Below, piece after piece: positions 1 to 9,241 of a stretch of DNA of 64,000 nucleotides. This DNA comes from Pedobacter sp. D749. Its GTDB lineage: Bacteria > Bacteroidota > Bacteroidia > Sphingobacteriales > Sphingobacteriaceae. A program made the position numbers and the translations under genes. The DNA is taken from positions 3,038,001-3,102,000 of the forward strand of contig NZ_CP079218.1 of assembly GCF_019317285.1 (NCBI RefSeq), given 5' to 3'. The notes below the pieces were generated by a model. It had not been told where the DNA came from. It saw only the letters and a program-made list of their open reading frames with translations, and did no database searches. Numbering within the stretch: the stretch's first letter is position 1; every line of letters begins with the position of its first letter.

Positions 1-1185
1 TAATGGCGTAACCTTACCTGTAGCAATATCAACCGTACCAATGTCAATACGTTTTAAATCGCGGCTGGTACGCGAAAAATAGAACCTGCTATCGTTACCC
101 AACCAAATAGATGGGCGGAATTCGTTATCACGGTCTTTATTTAATGATGGTTTGCCCCATACCGAAATACTTTGATCTTTAAATGCGGCAACATTCATTT
201 TTTTATAAGACTTCGTAGCAAAATCGAACAGCAAGATTTCATCCTGAGGAGCTTCGGCCTCTCCGGGCATCTGGTATTTATAAGTTTCTAAAGTTGGCCG
301 ACCAGGCGTAACACTATTAATTACCCAAAGATCTTTAACCTTGCGCGAATCGGTTCTATCCAAAACAAAATATTTTGAATTCGGCGACCAAAGCACATAA
401 GCGCCGCGACGTTTTTTATTGTTTTTTTCGTTCTCCACATTGTTCTCACCATCGCCATCACTTCCGTACGAATAGAATTTAATGCCATCTTTAGTGAGCT
501 GGTGCTCTACAATGGTGCTGTCATCTTCATTTTTAACCGCTTTTTTGTAGTTGTCTTTATCCATCCAAAACAGGTTGTAGTTACGGGAGAAGATGATGGC
601 TGAAGAATCTGGTGCTACAGATCCCCATGATGGTTTAGGCTTTGGTTTACTGAAATTTGGTACCTCAGTTAATTTTGCACTGGCCAATTCGTATTTGAAA
701 GAAAATATTTTTTTCTGCATAGAATCTGCGGCTTTTTTATCTTTTCTATCTTGTTTTAGCTCATCAACCGTGCTTTTGATTTCGAAAGAAATGCTTTTTT
801 CGTCGGCTGCAAATTTTAAGTTTTCGAGCGGTAAATGTTCTGCATCAAATGGATCCCGAACAATCAGGGTAATATCTGCTGCCAGTTTAGCATTATCAAA
901 CATCAGTTTTTTGTTTTTTGATGCAGGATCTACCAGGTACCAGAATTTCCCTTTTGGACTTTCGAAAGTGTACCAGAATCGGTTGCTCAATTTTAGCCAA
1001 TGTGGATCTACAGTGGTAGAATAAACCATTTTCTTCAACTTATTGGGCGAAAAACGCGATGCAAGCTGATAATTTGCTTTAGGCTGTGGCTGAATATTTT
1101 CGGTAATGGTAAAGGTTTTGTTTTGTGCAGCAACAGTTAAAGATAAAAACTGCGCACCGAGCAGGAGTTTGTAAAGTTTATTCAT
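1..1185 (-). CDS. S9 family peptidase (dipeptidyl peptidase IV type), N-terminal 395 residues only
   Basis: The reverse strand stays open from an ATG at 1185 to the window edge, so the gene is cut off at its 3' end. Residues 1-21 form a signal peptide (MNKLYKLLLGAQ..., ending at AQ). The rest reads as the DPP IV N-terminal beta-propeller: repeated blades such as FWYLVDPAS, AIIFSRNYNLFWMD and YVLWSPNSKYFVLDR. In this family the propeller gates access to a C-terminal alpha/beta hydrolase domain with a Ser-Asp-His triad that cuts dipeptides or short peptides after proline in the periplasm. That catalytic domain is outside the window, so activity cannot be judged. It is divergent from the deacetylase gene at 1362. 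Confidence 0.85.
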   Translation of the reverse strand, partial: MNKLYKLLLGAQFLSLTVAAQNKTFTITENIQPQPKANYQLASRFSPNKLKKMVYSTTVDPHWLKLSNRFWYTFESPKGKFWYLVDPASKNKKLMFDNAKLAADITLIVRDPFDAEHLPLENLKFAADEKSISFEIKSTVDELKQDRKDKKAADSMQKKIFSFKYELASAKLTEVPNFSKPKPKPSWGSVAPDSSAIIFSRNYNLFWMDKDNYKKAVKNEDDSTIVEHQLTKDGIKFYSYGSDGDGENNVENEKNNKKRRGAYVLWSPNSKYFVLDRTDSRKVKDLWVINSVTPGRPTLETYKYQMPGEAEAPQDEILLFDFATKSYKKMNVAAFKDQSISVWGKPSLNKDRDNEFRPSIWLGNDSRFYFSRTSRDLKRIDIGTVDIATGKVTPL

Positions 1186-1306
1186 CAAAATTTGTTTGAG
1201 CTGCTAAATTATTTAATTAAAGGATATTAAGCAGGCCCTGATGTGTAATAAATGCGATAGTTAGCATAATTTCCAACAACTGAAATTAATTATTAACACA
1301 ATTTAT

Positions 1307-1343
1307 TTTGATAGATAAATAATTAATGGATTTCATAGTTTTG
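1307..1343 (+). promoter_or_regulatory. Possible Bacteroidota sigma-A promoter for the deacetylase gene pair
   Basis: TAGTTTTG at 1336-1343 fits the Bacteroidota -7 consensus TAnnTTTG and lies 18 bp before the ATG at 1362. A TTTG at 1307-1310 could be the -33 element, but the spacing (25 bp) is longer than the usual 19-21. No other match lies closer. Confidence 0.4.
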
Positions 1344-1361
1344 TAGTTATATATCCTAATA

Positions 1362-2240
1362 ATGAAATACAGCTTTTTAACCTTAATAACAGCCGGAGCA
1401 ATCTTATTTGCCAGCTGCCAATCTAAATCTCAAACAGAAAATTCTGCCAATAAAGATTCTGCCGAAAAAAATACCAAAACAGAAGCAAGTACCGGAACAC
1501 CAGTTGATGTTTCGAAAATTAAAGTTGCTGATGCTAAAACCATTTTAGCCAGAAAACAAGTGCCAATTTTATGTTACCACCAGGTAAGAAACTGGAAACC
1601 AACTGATGGTAAAGTAGGTAAAGACTATATTGTAGAAATCCAGAACTTTAAAGATCAGATGAAAATGCTGGCCGATAGCGGTTACCACACCATTTTACCA
1701 GATCAGCTTTATGCTTACCTGAACACTGGTGCTGCCCTACCGAGCAAACCGATTATGTTAACTTTTGATGATACCGATATGGACCAGTTTACCATTGTAC
1801 GCCCAACTTTAGAAAAACTGGGCTATAAAGCGGTTTATTTTATCATGACCGTTTCGATAGGTAGAAAAGGCAAATTTGTGGATTACATGACGAAAGAGCA
1901 GATTAAACAACTTTCAGATGAAGGAAATGTGATCGGCAGCCATACGTATGACCATAAAAACTTTAAAAAATATGCCGGTAAGGATTGGGAAGAGCAATTA
2001 GATAAACCAACCAAAAAACTGGAAGAAATTACCGGCAAAAAAATGACCGAATTCGCCTATCCTTTTGGCTTATGGAATGCAGAAGGCATCCCTGAGCTTA
2101 AAAAACGTGGTTTTAGAATGGCTTATCAACTATCAACCAAACGTGATGAAAAAGACCCGTTGTTTACCATCCGCCGGATTATTGCAAGTGGTTACTGGTC
2201 GCCAAAAACATTGAGCAACAGCATTAAAAATAGCTTTTAA
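1362..2240 (+). CDS. Polysaccharide deacetylase family lipoprotein (PgaB/NodB-like), first of a tandem pair
   Basis: A 292-residue lipoprotein: signal peptide and lipobox ending FASC (Cys at about 19), a Ser/Lys/Thr-rich linker, then a NodB homology domain from about residue 65. The motifs are TFDDTD (metal Asp and general-base Asp), SHTYDH (two metal His) and FAYPFG. The PILCYHQV start is typical of the PgaB/IcaB branch, which removes N-acetyl groups from poly-N-acetylglucosamine-like polymers at the cell surface. The actual substrate here is not known. The next gene is a paralogue 16 bp downstream, so the two are probably co-transcribed. Confidence 0.88.
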   Translation: MKYSFLTLITAGAILFASCQSKSQTENSANKDSAEKNTKTEASTGTPVDVSKIKVADAKTILARKQVPILCYHQVRNWKPTDGKVGKDYIVEIQNFKDQMKMLADSGYHTILPDQLYAYLNTGAALPSKPIMLTFDDTDMDQFTIVRPTLEKLGYKAVYFIMTVSIGRKGKFVDYMTKEQIKQLSDEGNVIGSHTYDHKNFKKYAGKDWEEQLDKPTKKLEEITGKKMTEFAYPFGLWNAEGIPELKKRGFRMAYQLSTKRDEKDPLFTIRRIIASGYWSPKTLSNSIKNSF

Positions 2241-2256
2241 TTAAGACCAGTACGTT

Positions 2257-3120
2257 ATGAAAGGTTTCCTGCTCTATGCTTTAGTTTCAATACTACTTTT
2301 AACCTCTTGCCAGCCCTCTAAGGCTTCAAAAGAAAAAACAGCAGTTGCAAATCCTACCGAAAAGGTTAAAATAGATTCGGCAAATACCAAACCTGCCGAT
2401 AACAAAACCATTTTGGCAAAAAGAGAGGTTCCTGTACTGTGTTATCACCAGATCAGGAATAATATTGCTAGTGATAGTAAAAGAGCACATGACGATATTA
2501 TTGCTCCTGATAAATTTAAGCAGCACATGAAAATGCTGGCCGATAGTGGTTACCACTCTATTTTACCCGATCAGTTGTACAATTACCTGGTTTACGGTGC
2601 TAAATTACCCGAAAAGCCTATTATGATTACTTTCGATGATACGGATGAAGACCAATTCACGATTGGCAACAGCACATTGAAAAAGTACGGTTTTAAAGGT
2701 GTTTATTTTATCATGACGGTATCTATCGGGAAAAAAGGCCGCATTAGTTACATGACTAAAGAGCAGATTAAACAATTAGCTGATGAAGGAAATACCATCG
2801 CCAGCCATACCTACGATCATAAAAACTTTGCACAGTTTACCAATGCCGACTGGACCACTCAAATTGATGAACCCACAAAAAAACTGGAGCAGATTACTGG
2901 AAAAAAAATAGAATATTTTGCTTTTCCTTACGGAGTTTTCAAATCATCTACTTTGCATAAACTAAAGGAACATGGCTTTAAGGCTTCATTTATTCTGTCT
3001 ACTTCAAGAGATGAAAACTTCCCGCTTTACACCATCAGAAGAATAATTGATCCGGGAAGATACACGGCAAAAAACTTATATTACAGCATAAACAAGAGTT
3101 TTAACAAAACAAAATCTTAG
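2257..3120 (+). CDS. Polysaccharide deacetylase family lipoprotein, second of a tandem pair
   Basis: 287 residues with the same plan as its upstream neighbour: lipobox LLTSC, charged linker, NodB domain with PVLCYHQI, TFDDTD, SHTYDH and FAFPYG. Long identical blocks (HMKMLADSGYH versus QMKMLADSGYH; SYMTKEQIKQLADEGN versus DYMTKEQIKQLSDEGN) show a tandem duplication. The linker and C-terminus have diverged, so the two may differ in substrate or timing. All catalytic residues visible in the first copy are kept. Confidence 0.88.
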   Translation: MKGFLLYALVSILLLTSCQPSKASKEKTAVANPTEKVKIDSANTKPADNKTILAKREVPVLCYHQIRNNIASDSKRAHDDIIAPDKFKQHMKMLADSGYHSILPDQLYNYLVYGAKLPEKPIMITFDDTDEDQFTIGNSTLKKYGFKGVYFIMTVSIGKKGRISYMTKEQIKQLADEGNTIASHTYDHKNFAQFTNADWTTQIDEPTKKLEQITGKKIEYFAFPYGVFKSSTLHKLKEHGFKASFILSTSRDENFPLYTIRRIIDPGRYTAKNLYYSINKSFNKTKS

Positions 3121-3202
3121 TAAAGAGGTTTAAATTTGGAAGATTGGAGCAATTAGATAATACAACGTGACAATCTTCCAATTTAGTTAATTTGTCTGCC
3201 TT

Positions 3203-4363
3203 ATGAAGTATTCTTTTCTTTTTTGCCTTTTTGGATTAGCGATAATATCAGCGTGTAACAGTCCTAAAAACGGAACCAATACCAGCAAAACTACAGATAG
3301 TACGGTTAATGTAAAAGCCGGGCTTACCGAGAGTTTCTATAAGCGGTTAGAAGGCACCATTGCAGGCAAAAAGGTAGTCATGCATCTGCAAAAAGTTGAT
3401 GACGATGTAAGCGGTTTTTATTATTACGATGGCTCATGGCTTAACCTCTCAACCGATACGCTAATCGGGAAAGATAGCATGGTACTTACCGAGTATAGTT
3501 TTTATGAATCATACTTTACGCAGGATTCAAAATCACCACATTTAAAATTAAAATGGAATGGAAATGGTTTTGACGGCACATGGGAAAGTGGCGATGAAAC
3601 AAAAAAATACCCGATTGCCCTGAAAGAAAAATATCCTGAAGGAAGTTATCAGTTCAATGCAGGCATTTACGAAGATTCGGTTAAAGCTTTTGCCAACCAG
3701 GCCAAATCGCCAGCTGCGCAGATCAGCTTTGAATACCTGGAAAGTAAAAATTCAGATGAATACGGCAACTGGTTAAATACTGAACTTAAAAAGATATTGG
3801 GAATAAAAGCGCAGGTTGAACGGACAAATGGTTTTAAAAATATTGCTGCAGACTATTTTAAAGATTATAAATTGCAGGTTGCCGAACAAAATAGCAATGG
3901 TGATGATTATGAGGCCTGGATGAATTACACCAACAACAGTCAGCAATCGGTTAATTATAACGATAATGGTTATGTGGTAATCGATTTCCTGGCTGATGCT
4001 TATACCGGCGGCGCACATGGTAATTATAGCAGTGTGATGTATTGTTTGGATGTGAAGAACAAAAAACAAATGGTATTGAGCGACATTGTTAAAATTGATT
4101 CGAATACTTTACAGGGTATTTTAGAACGCAATCTTCGCAAAGAATATAATATTAAAGCCAAAGATGCTTTAAGCACTGTGCTTTTTGATGATTTTATAAA
4201 ACCAAATAATAACTTTTATTTCAATGCGAACGGCATCGCTTTTATGTATAACCCATACGAAGTAGCAAGTTACGCTCAAGGGCAAATTGTAGTGTTTATT
4301 CCTTATTCGGATTTAAAGGCTTATTTGGTGCCGGCTTTTGCGCAACGGATGGGGGTTAAGTAG
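3203..4363 (+). CDS. DUF3298 domain lipoprotein (RsiV-like)
   Basis: 386 residues with a lipobox at AIISAC. The C-terminal half (from about residue 250) carries the DUF3298 pattern: DAYTGGAHGNY, a segment naming the output state (MVLSDIV), and a final hydrophobic strand VVFIPYSDLKAYL. DUF3298/DUF4163 proteins include the lysozyme-binding anti-sigma RsiV and many secreted Bacteroidota proteins of unknown role. The N-terminal half (about residues 45-130) resembles a small secreted beta-rich module (GKKVVMHL, FYYYDGSWLNL) found beside this domain. It lies 82 bp after the deacetylase pair; joint function is only a guess. Confidence 0.7.
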   Translation: MKYSFLFCLFGLAIISACNSPKNGTNTSKTTDSTVNVKAGLTESFYKRLEGTIAGKKVVMHLQKVDDDVSGFYYYDGSWLNLSTDTLIGKDSMVLTEYSFYESYFTQDSKSPHLKLKWNGNGFDGTWESGDETKKYPIALKEKYPEGSYQFNAGIYEDSVKAFANQAKSPAAQISFEYLESKNSDEYGNWLNTELKKILGIKAQVERTNGFKNIAADYFKDYKLQVAEQNSNGDDYEAWMNYTNNSQQSVNYNDNGYVVIDFLADAYTGGAHGNYSSVMYCLDVKNKKQMVLSDIVKIDSNTLQGILERNLRKEYNIKAKDALSTVLFDDFIKPNNNFYFNANGIAFMYNPYEVASYAQGQIVVFIPYSDLKAYLVPAFAQRMGVK

Positions 4364-4573
4364 CTTTACAATTAGGAGTTTTCAGTTGATTATTGGTTAA
4401 CTGTTAGAACTGGTTAGCTGAAAACTTATCATCTGCGTTTATCATCTTAAATCAGCGGGAATAAATATGAAAAAGGTTTCCCGCAGATGACACAAATTTA
4501 AACGCAGATCTTCAGTGCCAGCGATAATATAGAATCGCCTAGTACTGCAATGTTGAACTGCCAACTAAAAACT

Positions 4574-5026
4574 TTACAGTATTTCTTTTACAATATAATC
4601 TTTCCCATTAAACTTAAAGCTTTCATTGATAGCTTTTCCAATCAAAAACCTCCCTATCGGCGAAGCCTGTGATACCGCAAAGAATTTTTGTCCATCGGTA
4701 TTTAATTCGCCTGCACTAATGCTGATATAAAAATTACCTTCAGTAGTGAGCACCAAACTTCCATTTTTAACCAATCGATCTGATTCTACATTTTCAATCT
4801 GCTGTAAAGCAATTTTCTGCTGACCTGCTTCATACAGTAATTTACTATTGCGATCCATTTCCTGCTGCATCATTTCGCGCGTGGTTTCATATTTATCACC
4901 CGCGCTACTTTTCGTATCATCATTCGAAGCTTGCCTGGCTTGTTGCAGTGAATATTCTATATTTTCTATCCTATTTTGAATAAAAGTTAAGCAAAGCTGA
5001 TAAAGTTTTGATTTTAACGCAGACAT
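4574..5026 (-). CDS. GreA/GreB-like C-terminal domain protein
   Basis: 150 residues. An N-terminal helical stretch rich in Gln and Glu (IENIEYSLQQARQA, MMQQEMDRNSKLLYEAG) is followed by an FKBP-like half of the GreA/GreB type (GSLVLTTEGNFYISIS, SQASPIGRFLIGK, FNGKDYIVKEIL). Gre factors bind the RNA polymerase secondary channel and rescue backtracked complexes. Here the coiled coil is short and I do not see the acidic tip, so cleavage activity is uncertain. Homologues in Bacteroidota are often labelled 3-oxoacyl-ACP synthase; nothing in this sequence supports that name. Confidence 0.6.
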   Translation of the reverse strand: MSALKSKLYQLCLTFIQNRIENIEYSLQQARQASNDDTKSSAGDKYETTREMMQQEMDRNSKLLYEAGQQKIALQQIENVESDRLVKNGSLVLTTEGNFYISISAGELNTDGQKFFAVSQASPIGRFLIGKAINESFKFNGKDYIVKEIL

Positions 5027-5073
5027 ATCTGATGGATAATGGAAGATGTAAGATGGATAATGGGGTGATGTAG

Positions 5074-5418
5074 CTATTTGCGAAGGTCAAAAGCCAGGTT
5101 TAAAATGGATTTGATTTTCTTTTTGGGGATATCCTCAAAATGGTTGATTAATAAAATTTTCATTCTGGCCCTTTTCTCCTGCAACAGATCTTCGTGTTCA
5201 ATTTTATGTCCGTCAACCAAACCAATGTAAGGCTGAAGGAGTTTTTTATGGATCCAAAGATAACAGAACATTTTTTCTTTGTGGTAATAAAAAGGCATTC
5301 CGTATTTCCAATGTTCCGTAATATCATCATAACTCATTAAAAGTGACCTCAAATATTGAAGGCAACTTTTAATCGGCTCGTCTTTTTGCTCGAAATAATG
5401 ATCCAGAGGATTTAACAT
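5074..5418 (-). CDS. DUF1801 domain protein
   Basis: 114 residues with the DUF1801 pattern: an early helix (LQYLRSLLM), then ITEHWKYGMPFYYHKEKMF and a C-terminal basic helix (ARMKILLINHFEDIP). This family adopts a frataxin-like alpha/beta fold; its biochemical role is mostly unknown. A Tyr/Trp-rich central segment is typical. It follows the GreA/B-like gene on the same strand by 47 bp, read in the direction of transcription. Confidence 0.75.
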   Translation of the reverse strand: MLNPLDHYFEQKDEPIKSCLQYLRSLLMSYDDITEHWKYGMPFYYHKEKMFCYLWIHKKLLQPYIGLVDGHKIEHEDLLQEKRARMKILLINHFEDIPKKKIKSILNLAFDLRK

Positions 5419-5603
5419 AGCGAGAATGTAAGATGGATGATGGAAAATGGACGGGCAAAATTGATGATAAAAAATGTAAATCTATAACGAACTAATAGTC
5501 CAAAGTCTTTAGTCCGTAGTCTGAAGTCGATTAACCGATTTCTACCATTAACCGATTAACGCTATTTACCAATGAACCATTGCCCAATGAACTAATGCCC
5601 CAC

Positions 5604-6179
5604 CTACCCCTCTATCCACCTTACTTTCTCTTCAATAGAAGTCCGGTTCGGCGCCCAGGGTTTTTCGTTATGATAGCCCATGTAAAATAAGCCGATGCAT
5701 TTTTCATTTTCACCCAGGCTTAAGAAACCACCTAAATCATCAATTAATGGTGGGGAGCTCCAGTATGCGCCAACCTGTAAACTTTCTGCAGTTAAAGCCA
5801 TATTCTGAACTGCACAGGAAACCGCAGCCAACTCTTCCCATTCAGGTATTTTACCACTCACCTGCATATTTATGGCAATAATACAATCAGCCTGACTCGT
5901 TTTCTCACCAAAGCTATCGTACTTTTTCTGAAGAAATTGTTGAGGGGAAACCAACTCTTTATATAGTTTACCAAGTTCCTCACCAAGTTTTGCCAATCCA
6001 GCTTTTCTGATCACGACAAAACGCCATGGCTGCGTTAATTTATGTGTCGGTGCATAATTGGCCGTTTCTAAAATCTGGTTAATCACCTCAACCGGAATTT
6101 CTTTTTTGATATAACTGGCAGGAAAAATACTGCGACGTTCTTTTATAACTTTTGAAACGATATCGTATGTTGTACTCAT
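5604..6179 (-). CDS. Nitroreductase family protein (YdjA-like flavoenzyme)
   Basis: 191 residues, the length of the small YdjA/TM1586 branch of FMN nitroreductases. Visible are the N-terminal RRSIFPASY phosphate-binding Arg pair, PTHKLTQPWRFVVI (FMN contact) and the C-terminal FYMGYHNEKP and VRWIEG segments. The family uses NAD(P)H to reduce nitro or quinone compounds as a homodimer; substrate not predictable. The flanking intergenic sequence contains low-complexity repeats (GATGGATAATGG, ACCGATTAAC). Confidence 0.85.
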   Translation of the reverse strand: MSTTYDIVSKVIKERRSIFPASYIKKEIPVEVINQILETANYAPTHKLTQPWRFVVIRKAGLAKLGEELGKLYKELVSPQQFLQKKYDSFGEKTSQADCIIAINMQVSGKIPEWEELAAVSCAVQNMALTAESLQVGAYWSSPPLIDDLGGFLSLGENEKCIGLFYMGYHNEKPWAPNRTSIEEKVRWIEG

Positions 6180-6390
6180 TTGGTAAAAATAGCTAAAAGC
6201 TCAAAGACTAAAGCTGAAAGAGAAAAACAATTTGAAATCAATTAAAATATTTGACGCTATGTTAACTGAAAATAAGATAGAAGCCGGAAGGATATATGAG
6301 GCGGAAGGCGGAAGGTAGAAGGTTTAAATTCCAAAGATTTGACTTTACGTTAACTGAAGCTTAAAACAATTAACTGCAAATTGATAACTG

Positions 6391-6951
6391 TCAACCGCGA
6401 ACTGACAACTGCTTCCTGATCTGTTTAACTTTCGCAAAGAAGCCTATGCTTTCTTTGTCTACCAGAAAATCCATGGTTTGCAATAACTCTTCCTTAATCC
6501 AATTGTGCCTGGTATTTAGATTGGCCAAAATGTTTAAACAATGTGATTTAACAGCTACCGGAATCTTTTCGTCAATTAACCATGCAAAAACAACCTCTAC
6601 CAGATGATCAGTTTCATAATCAGCAAGAATCTCCTTGATTTCCATACAAGCATTTTTCCTAGTCATAAAGGCCAGTATTTTAACATAATGCCTCAATGCA
6701 GATAAATTGCTTTGTTGCGGAAATTTCTCCAAAAAATAAAGCGCATAGGGCAGAAATCTTTGCTGATGCTTAGCAAATACATTTTCCAAAATCCATGCGG
6801 CCCGAAACCCGATCTGCTCATCATGATAAAAGCTTAAATCGATCAGATCTTTCACCGAAAAGGTGTCTTCAGAAGCTATGGCCGCTAATTTTTCTACTTT
6901 GCTTTTCTGAAGTGTGGTTTTTATGGTTTCGAGCAAGAGATCGTTTTGCAT
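6391..6951 (-). CDS. Unknown alpha-helical protein, HEAT-repeat-like
   Basis: 186 residues, almost entirely amphipathic helices in pairs (for example DLIDLSFYHDEQIGFRAAWI, FLPYALYFLEKFPQQ, LRHYVKILAFMTRK), which suggests a short HEAT/ARM-like solenoid. There is no signal peptide, membrane span or catalytic motif. A typical role for such proteins is a protein-binding adaptor, but I do not recognise the family. It is monocistronic, with 211 bp to the nitroreductase gene downstream. Confidence 0.6.
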   Translation of the reverse strand: MQNDLLLETIKTTLQKSKVEKLAAIASEDTFSVKDLIDLSFYHDEQIGFRAAWILENVFAKHQQRFLPYALYFLEKFPQQSNLSALRHYVKILAFMTRKNACMEIKEILADYETDHLVEVVFAWLIDEKIPVAVKSHCLNILANLNTRHNWIKEELLQTMDFLVDKESIGFFAKVKQIRKQLSVRG

Positions 6952-7040
6952 AAGGCTAAAATAAGCCTTTTGCTGGAGATAAACAGATCAAAGTCATTTA
7001 ATAAATTCTATTTTTTGCTGCAAATTACCTTAAGATAGGT

Positions 7041-7106
7041 CGTCATTCCCAACTTGATTGGGAATCTAAAGCTTGCATTAAGATTCCCGCATGCGCGAGA
7101 ATGACG
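7041..7106. repeat. Dispersed double-hairpin repeat (CGTCAT...ATGACG)
   Basis: Outer arms CGTCAT and ATGACG enclose two hairpins: ATTCCCAA/TTGGGAAT and a GCATGCGC-centred one. An inverted-orientation relative lies at 32323-32391, and shape-matched relatives with different stems at 47044-47102 and 59784-59867. Confidence 0.8.
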
Positions 7107-7276
7107 TTCCCCACTTTGAAACAGTTTACTAAAATCAATATAATAATGTTCCGTAATAAAAGATTTATTTCCATAAGCCAAAAGCTTCTCCCTTTGTAAA
7201 ATAAACCCGGTAGTAGCGAACACGGAGTGCAACGGAGTAAAGCGGAGTAAAGCGGATAACGGGACTGCATCTGCCA

Positions 7277-7440
7277 CAATGAACCAGCCCCTCTATTTCC
7301 AAATCCTTAAAACTTTTCAACCTTTCAACATTAAAAACCCATTTCAACTTTCCAACCTCCAAACCTTTCAACAATAAAACAATCAAACCATTAAAGACTT
7401 TCCTACCCTCAACCTTTTTCCCTATCTTTGCGGCTTATTT
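7277..7440. repeat. Low-complexity pyrimidine-rich tract
   Basis: Repeated CCTTTCAAC / TTTCCAACC-type words upstream of the ABC-F gene. Similar tracts at 18513-18597 and short ones around 5430-5600 suggest slippage-prone intergenic filler. The rest of 6952-7450 holds the double-hairpin repeat and no gene I can support. Confidence 0.6.
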
Positions 7441-7450
7441 CAATTATAGC

Positions 7451-9073
7451 ATGATTTCAGTTTCTAATTTATCATTACGGTACGGCAAGCGCACATTATT
7501 TGAAGATGTTAACCTAAAATTTACCCAAGGCAACTGCTATGGCGTAATTGGGGCTAATGGCGCAGGTAAATCTACTTTTCTTAAAATTTTATCAGGAGAA
7601 GTGAATCAAACCTCTGGTAGCGTGGCTTTTACTCCAGGCGAAAGAATGGCCGTTTTAAAGCAAAACCATTACGAATTTGATGAGTTTTCGGTATTAGAAA
7701 CTGTAATGATTGGCCATAAAGAACTTTATGCCATCATGAAAGAAAAAGATGCCATTTATATGAAAGAAGATTTCTCGGAGAAGGATGGCGAACGCGCCGG
7801 AGAGCTTGAAAATCTTTTTGCAGAAATGGATGGCTGGAACATGGAAAGCAATGCGGCAACGATGTTAAGCAATCTGGGCATAACTGAAGATAATCACTAC
7901 AAATTGTTAAAGGAATTAGATAACACACAAAAAGTACGTGTGTTATTGGCACAGGCTCTGTTTGGCAATCCGGATATTTTATTACTGGATGAGCCTACCA
8001 ACGATTTGGATATCGAAACCATCGCCTGGTTAGAAAACTTCCTGGCTGATTATCAGAACATCGTTTTGGTTGTATCTCACGACAGGCACTTTTTAGATGC
8101 CGTTTGTACGCATATCGTAGATATCGATTTTGCCAAAATGAGCATTTACACTGGTAACTATACTTTCTGGTACGAATCTAGTCAGCTGGCATTAAAACAA
8201 CGCAGCGACCAGAACAAGAAAATGGAAGATAAGGTAAAGGAGCTTCAGGAATTTATCCGTAGGTTCAGTGCGAATGCTTCTAAATCAAAACAGGCTACTT
8301 CACGTAAAAAAGCTTTAGATAAGATAGATATCACCGAAATTAAAGCATCGAGCAGAAAATATCCGGCCATTATATTCAATAATACCGGTCGCGAGGCTGG
8401 AGATCAGATTTTACAAGTTGATGCTTTAGGCAAAAGTGGAAATGATGGCATTTTATTTGACAAAGTTACCTTTATGGTAAATAAAGGAGATAAAATTGCA
8501 GTTATATCTCAAAACAGTTTGGCTACTGCAGCATTTTATGATGTTTTAACAGGAAGAGATACAGACCACAGAGGCGAATTTAAATGGGGGGTTACCATTA
8601 GCACAGCAGATATTCCGAATGATAACTCTGAATATTTTGCGGGTAAAGATGAAAACCTGGTAGATTGGTTACGTGAGTACTCTGGTACCGACGCTGATGA
8701 ACAATTTGTACGCAGCTTTTTAGGTAGAATGTTATTTTCAGGGGAAGAAGTACTTAAAAACGTAAAAGTACTTTCAGGAGGTGAGAAAATGCGTTGTATG
8801 TTCTCCAGAATGATGTTACAACAGGCTAACTTATTAATGTTTGATGAGCCAACCAATCACCTGGACCTTGAATCTATCGAGGCATTGAATAATGGCATGA
8901 AAGATTTTAAGGGTGCAATATTATTTACCTCACGAGATCACCAGTTAACAGAAACCGTTGCCAACCGCATTATCGAAATTACACCAAAAGGTACTATTGA
9001 TAAGTTGATGACTTATGATGAATACATCAACAGCAGTGATGTTGCAAAATTAAGAGAAGAAATGTACGCTTAA
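7451..9073 (+). CDS. ABC-F family ATPase, YbiT type, with one degenerate ATP site
   Basis: 540 residues. It has two nucleotide-binding domains joined by the P-site tRNA-interaction motif region (about 245-310) containing RFSANASKSKQATSR, which is diagnostic of the YbiT branch. ABC-F proteins bind the ribosomal E site and act in translation or antibiotic protection. NBD1 has a good Walker A (GANGAGKS, 34-41), Walker B (LLLDEP) and H-loop (SHDR), but its signature is degraded (ELDNTQK near 157). NBD2 has a good signature (LSGGEK, 441) and Walker B (LLMFDEP), but its P-loop reads VISQNSLATA and its H-loop SRDH. The paired sites are therefore one complete and one dead. No membrane domain is present. 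A terminator follows. Confidence 0.92.
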   Translation: MISVSNLSLRYGKRTLFEDVNLKFTQGNCYGVIGANGAGKSTFLKILSGEVNQTSGSVAFTPGERMAVLKQNHYEFDEFSVLETVMIGHKELYAIMKEKDAIYMKEDFSEKDGERAGELENLFAEMDGWNMESNAATMLSNLGITEDNHYKLLKELDNTQKVRVLLAQALFGNPDILLLDEPTNDLDIETIAWLENFLADYQNIVLVVSHDRHFLDAVCTHIVDIDFAKMSIYTGNYTFWYESSQLALKQRSDQNKKMEDKVKELQEFIRRFSANASKSKQATSRKKALDKIDITEIKASSRKYPAIIFNNTGREAGDQILQVDALGKSGNDGILFDKVTFMVNKGDKIAVISQNSLATAAFYDVLTGRDTDHRGEFKWGVTISTADIPNDNSEYFAGKDENLVDWLREYSGTDADEQFVRSFLGRMLFSGEEVLKNVKVLSGGEKMRCMFSRMMLQQANLLMFDEPTNHLDLESIEALNNGMKDFKGAILFTSRDHQLTETVANRIIEITPKGTIDKLMTYDEYINSSDVAKLREEMYA

Positions 9074-9096
9074 TTTTACGCTTAAAACATTGTATA

Positions 9097-9124
9097 AAGC
9101 CGCATGAAAATCATGCGGCTTTTC
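9097..9124 (+). terminator. Rho-independent terminator after the ABC-F gene
   Basis: Perfect stem AAGCCGCATGA / TCATGCGGCTT followed by TTTCTTTT. Confidence 0.9.
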
Positions 9125-9241
9125 TTTTGTAAAAAAAAATCAACACTGGTGTAGCGTTTTCATTCTGTTAATCGTTTTACAAGAAAAAAGCGTTAATGGC
9201 CATTAACCAATTTTGTTCAAAGATTGATTTAAAACATTAAA

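Noticed and set aside
593-1024. 143-codon open frame on the plus strand
   Set aside because: Antisense to the S9 peptidase gene, which has a clear signal peptide and propeller; the plus frame has no family character.
4574-5026. 3-oxoacyl-ACP synthase
   Set aside because: A common transferred name for this family; the sequence is a GreA/GreB-like protein without thiolase motifs.
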